DNA from: Fredinandcohnia onubensis
Lineage (GTDB): Bacteria > Bacillota > Bacilli > Bacillales > Bacillaceae_L
Direction of reading: 5' to 3'
Assembly: GCF_002734215.1 (NCBI RefSeq)
Contig: NZ_NSEB01000014.1
Location: 36,702-100,701 of the forward strand
Length of the DNA stretch: 64,000 nt
In this document: piece after piece, positions 62,116 through 64,000 of the stretch
Layout: each line of letters begins with the position of its first letter
How positions within the stretch are numbered: the first letter of the stretch is position 1
Made by a program: the position numbers and the translations under genes
Notes under the pieces: model-generated
What the model was told of the DNA's origin: nothing
Databases searched by the model: none
Seen by the model: the letters and a program-made list of their open reading frames with translations, nothing else

Positions 62116-62577
62116 ATGGAACAGTTTGAACTACAAAAAATAGTGGAAGAGGTTTCTTTAGAACTGTTCGGCAAACCATTTCTTCACAAAGCCACTTTTA
62201 ACAATCGATTACAAACTACAGGTGGCAGGTATCTTCTAAAATCTCACAATATTGAACTGAATCCAAAATATTATCAAGAACGTGGAATCGAAGAACTAGT
62301 CGGGATTATTAAGCATGAACTGTGCCATTATCATTTGCATCTTGAGGGAAAAGGATATCAGCATCGCGATCGTGACTTTCGCAATCTCTTAAATGCAGTG
62401 GACGCTCCCCGATTCTGTAAACCATTAGAATCTGTCACAAGGAGAAAAATGTCAAAGCAATACTTGTATACATGTACAAGCTGTGGGCTAGGATATGTAA
62501 GGAAAAGAAGGATCGATACAAAACGGTACGTTTGTGGAAAATGCTCAGGGAAATTAATGGAAGCAAAAAAAGTTTGA
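62116..62577 (+). CDS. sprT: SprT-like zinc metalloprotein
   Basis: 153 residues. The zincin motif [14 protein letters not shown] near residue 65 and a C-terminal zinc ribbon with CTSCG and CGKCSGKL are clear. [18 protein letters not shown] near 38-55 is shared with B. subtilis YdcK, which has the same place before tRNA genes. ATG 62116 after AAAGGATG is chosen over 62065. The biochemical role is not known; some SprT-fold proteins are proteases. Confidence 0.9.
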   Translation: MEQFELQKIVEEVSLELFGKPFLHKATFNNRLQTTGGRYLLKSHNIELNPKYYQERGIEELVGIIKHELCHYHLHLEGKGYQHRDRDFRNLLNAVDAPRFCKPLESVTRRKMSKQYLYTCTSCGLGYVRKRRIDTKRYVCGKCSGKLMEAKKV

Positions 62578-62648
62578 CTCAGGATTAATCATGTGATAAA
62601 TTATAAAAGTCGCCGCAAAACGGTTGAACAAGAAAAAAATAGATGCTC

Positions 62649-62677
62649 TTGACAACAAGGAAGTCTGTTTTTATAAT
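62649..62677 (+). promoter_or_regulatory. Promoter of the tRNA cluster
   Basis: TTGACA (62649-62654), 17-base spacer, TATAAT (62672-62677): a consensus vegetative promoter 20 bases before the first tRNA. Confidence 0.9.
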
Positions 62678-62697
62678 AAGTAATGTCGTCACATTAT

Positions 62698-62772
62698 TCC
62701 GCAGTAGCTCAGTGGTAGAGCTATCGGCTGTTAACCGATCGGTCGTAGGTTCGAGTCCTACCTGCGGAGCCA
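62698..62772 (+). tRNA. tRNA-Asn (GTT)
   Basis: Cloverleaf with acceptor TCCGCAG/CTGCGGA, anticodon GTT in CTGTTAA, TTCGAGTCC T-loop and encoded CCA. Confidence 0.96.
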
Positions 62773-62774
62773 AT

Positions 62775-62865
62775 GGGGAAGTACTCAAGTGGCTGAAGAG
62801 GCGCCCCTGCTAAGGGTGTAGGTCGCGTAAGCGGCGCGAGGGTTCAAATCCCTCCTTCTCCGCCA
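62775..62865 (+). tRNA. tRNA-Ser (GCT)
   Basis: 91-base class II tRNA with long variable arm. Acceptor GGGGAAG/CTTCTCC, anticodon GCT in CTGCTAA, encoded CCA. Confidence 0.95.
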
Positions 62866-62875
62866 GATTCTAAAT

Positions 62876-62947
62876 GGCCCGTTGGTCAAGCGGTTAAGAC
62901 ACCGCCCTTTCACGGCGGTAACACGGGTTCGAATCCCGTACGGGTCA
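62876..62947 (+). tRNA. tRNA-Glu (TTC)
   Basis: Acceptor GGCCCGT/ACGGGTC, anticodon TTC in CTTTCAC, GTTCGAATC T-loop. The CCA end is not encoded. Confidence 0.96.
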
Positions 62948-63007
62948 TACTAATGATGGGATGTAGGATTGATAAAATCTTACCTCCCATTTCTATCTCT
63001 AAAACAT

Positions 63008-63083
63008 GGAGGATTAGCTCAGCTGGGAGAGCACCTGCCTTACAAGCAGGGGGTCGGCGGTTCGATCCCGTCATCCTCCACCA
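63008..63083 (+). tRNA. tRNA-Val (TAC)
   Basis: Acceptor GGAGGAT/ATCCTCC, anticodon TAC in CTTACAA, T-loop GTTCGATCC, encoded CCA. Confidence 0.96.
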
Positions 63084-63220
63084 TTATTTAAGTTGCGATT
63101 GCTACTTAGTAATGTCGATGATATTTCGTGTTATTTCCTACTGAAATAACCCAAAATATCCTCTTGCGGTGAAAGTTCATGAAGCATATTCGAAGAAGAA
63201 ATTTCATGAAGTTTATTCAA

Positions 63221-63295
63221 TGGGCTATAGCCAAGCGGTAAGGCAACGGACTTTGACTCCGTCATTCGTAGGTTCGAATCCTGCTAGCCCAGCCA
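63221..63295 (+). tRNA. tRNA-Gln (TTG)
   Basis: Acceptor TGGGCTA/TAGCCCA, anticodon TTG in CTTTGAC, T-loop GTTCGAATC, encoded CCA. A 137-base spacer before it shows no gene. Confidence 0.95.
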
Positions 63296-63330
63296 TTTTG
63301 ATTACGAACAGTTATCAAAAAACATTGCAC

Positions 63331-63406
63331 GAGCCATTAGCTCAGTTGGTAGAGCATCTGACTTTTAATCAGAGGGTCGAAGGTTCGAGTCCTTCATGGC
63401 TCACCA
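63331..63406 (+). tRNA. tRNA-Lys (TTT)
   Basis: Acceptor GAGCCAT/ATGGCTC, anticodon TTT in CTTTTAA, encoded CCA. Confidence 0.96.
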
Positions 63407-63421
63407 TTTATATCAATAAAT

Positions 63422-63502
63422 GCGGGTGTGGCGGAATTGGCAGACGCGCTAGACTTAGGATCTAGTGTCTTTGACGTGGGGGTTCGAGTCCCTTCACCCG
63501 CA
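63422..63502 (+). tRNA. tRNA-Leu (TAG)
   Basis: Class II tRNA, acceptor GCGGGTG/CACCCGC, anticodon TAG within stem CTAGA/TCTAG. The CCA end is not encoded. Confidence 0.94.
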
Positions 63503-63519
63503 CTGTGTTTAATGTATTC

Positions 63520-63606
<87 letters not shown>

Positions 63607-63629
63607 AAAAAAGTTTTTTAAAAAAGTAC

Positions 63630-63658
63630 TTGCAATTAAGTTTGCAAGATGCTATTAT
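63630..63658 (+). promoter_or_regulatory. Promoter before tRNA-Arg and the rRNA leader
   Basis: TTGCAA (63630-63635), 17-base spacer, TATTAT (63653-63658). It follows the first eight tRNA genes and an A/T-rich spacer, and likely drives the last three tRNAs and the rRNA operon. Confidence 0.75.
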
Positions 63659-63693
63659 AGAAAAGTCGCTGATTTCAAATCACCGATGAATAT

Positions 63694-63770
<77 letters not shown>

Positions 63771-63778
63771 TTTTATAT

Positions 63779-63855
63779 CGGGAAGTAGCTCAGCTTGGTA
63801 GAGCACTTGGTTTGGGACCAAGGGGTCGCAGGTTCGAATCCTGTCTTCCCGACCA
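63779..63855 (+). tRNA. tRNA-Pro (TGG)
   Basis: Acceptor CGGGAAG/CTTCCCG, anticodon TGG in TTTGGGA, encoded CCA. Confidence 0.96.
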
Positions 63856-63872
63856 GACGAAATTTAATATAT

Positions 63873-63946
63873 GCGGGTGTAGTTTAATGGTAAAACCTCA
63901 GCCTTCCAAGCTGATGTCGTGAGTTCGATTCTCATCACCCGCTCCA
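63873..63946 (+). tRNA. tRNA-Gly (TCC)
   Basis: Acceptor GCGGGTG/CACCCGC, anticodon TCC in CTTCCAA, T-loop GTTCGATTC, encoded CCA. Confidence 0.96.
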
Positions 63947-63949
63947 AAT

Positions 63950-64000
63950 TAGTTCTTTGAAAACTAAACATAATACAAGCGTCAACGTTTAATTCTAAAG
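63950..64000 (+). other. Start of 16S rRNA leader (boxA-like antitermination region)
   Basis: TTCTTTGAAAACTAAAC followed by CAAGCGTCAACGTTTAATTC resembles the leader just upstream of 16S rRNA genes in bacilli. The rRNA itself would begin beyond the window. Confidence 0.75.

Noticed and set aside
62953..63465. Plus-strand frames across tRNA-Val and the tRNA-Gln to tRNA-Leu genes
   Set aside because: They run through clear cloverleaf genes, so they are spurious.

Overview
The window reads as a chromosomal segment of a low-GC, Gram-positive, spore-forming Bacillaceae, probably not B. subtilis itself. The support is AGGAGG-type ribosome binding sites, frequent TTG/GTG starts, S-box, T-box and ZTP leaders, and the B. 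subtilis-like gene order ydbS-ydbT-rhomboid-acpS-ydcC-alr-ndoAI-ndoA-sigB-tex-cmpA-sprT, followed by tRNA genes and the start of an rRNA leader. I see no prophage, transposase gene or CRISPR array.

Layout. 1-4.1 kb: the 5' part of serA behind a ZTP-type riboswitch, then the methionine importer metNIQ behind a SAM-I riboswitch (all minus). 4.1-9.7 kb: a MOSC protein, an asparaginase and the proline pathway (P5C reductase, proB, proA). 9.7-14.7 kb: a TetR-controlled RND exporter and a TipA-type MerR regulator. 14.7-21.6 kb: a 53-bp minisatellite, a prolyl-4-hydroxylase-like oxygenase, a flavin reductase, a YhaQP-type ABC exporter and an MBL hydrolase. 21.7-33.7 kb: cardiolipin synthase, a BcrC-like phosphatase, a SAM hydrolase, a phosphoesterase, a deacetylase lipoprotein, a DUF24 regulator with its VOC dioxygenase, T-box-tyrS, a CAP lipoprotein and kynB. 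33.8-39.2 kb: a GlcNAc regulon (PTS transporter, nagA, nagB, nagR and an uncharacterised TIM-barrel-like gene) with two identical NagR-type operators. 40-49 kb: a rhodanese, a MerR gene lacking a usable start, a CNNM/CBS protein, ddl, murF, an esterase and cshA. 49-62.6 kb: the ydbS-to-sprT block, into which an InhA-type metalloprotease is placed and in which sigB stands alone without its usual rsb partners. 62.7-64 kb: eleven tRNA genes and an rRNA leader.

The most unusual content is non-coding. Two unrelated intergenic repeat families (A: three copies of about 160-220 bp; B: three copies of about 180-250 bp) carry the same 58-bp two-hairpin cassette at an internal position. Each family also has a copy without the cassette, so filled and empty sites coexist here. 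The second hairpin shows compensatory base changes between families. One family A copy supplies the last 20 codons of the oxygenase gene, another supplies a stop codon, and a cassette relic lies between ndoA and sigB, where other bacilli have the rsb genes. Further repeats are 27-bp GGGAC palindromes, the 53-bp array, a 40-41-bp array and a 52-bp array.

All functional calls come from reading the sequence and from recalled family features; no database search was run.
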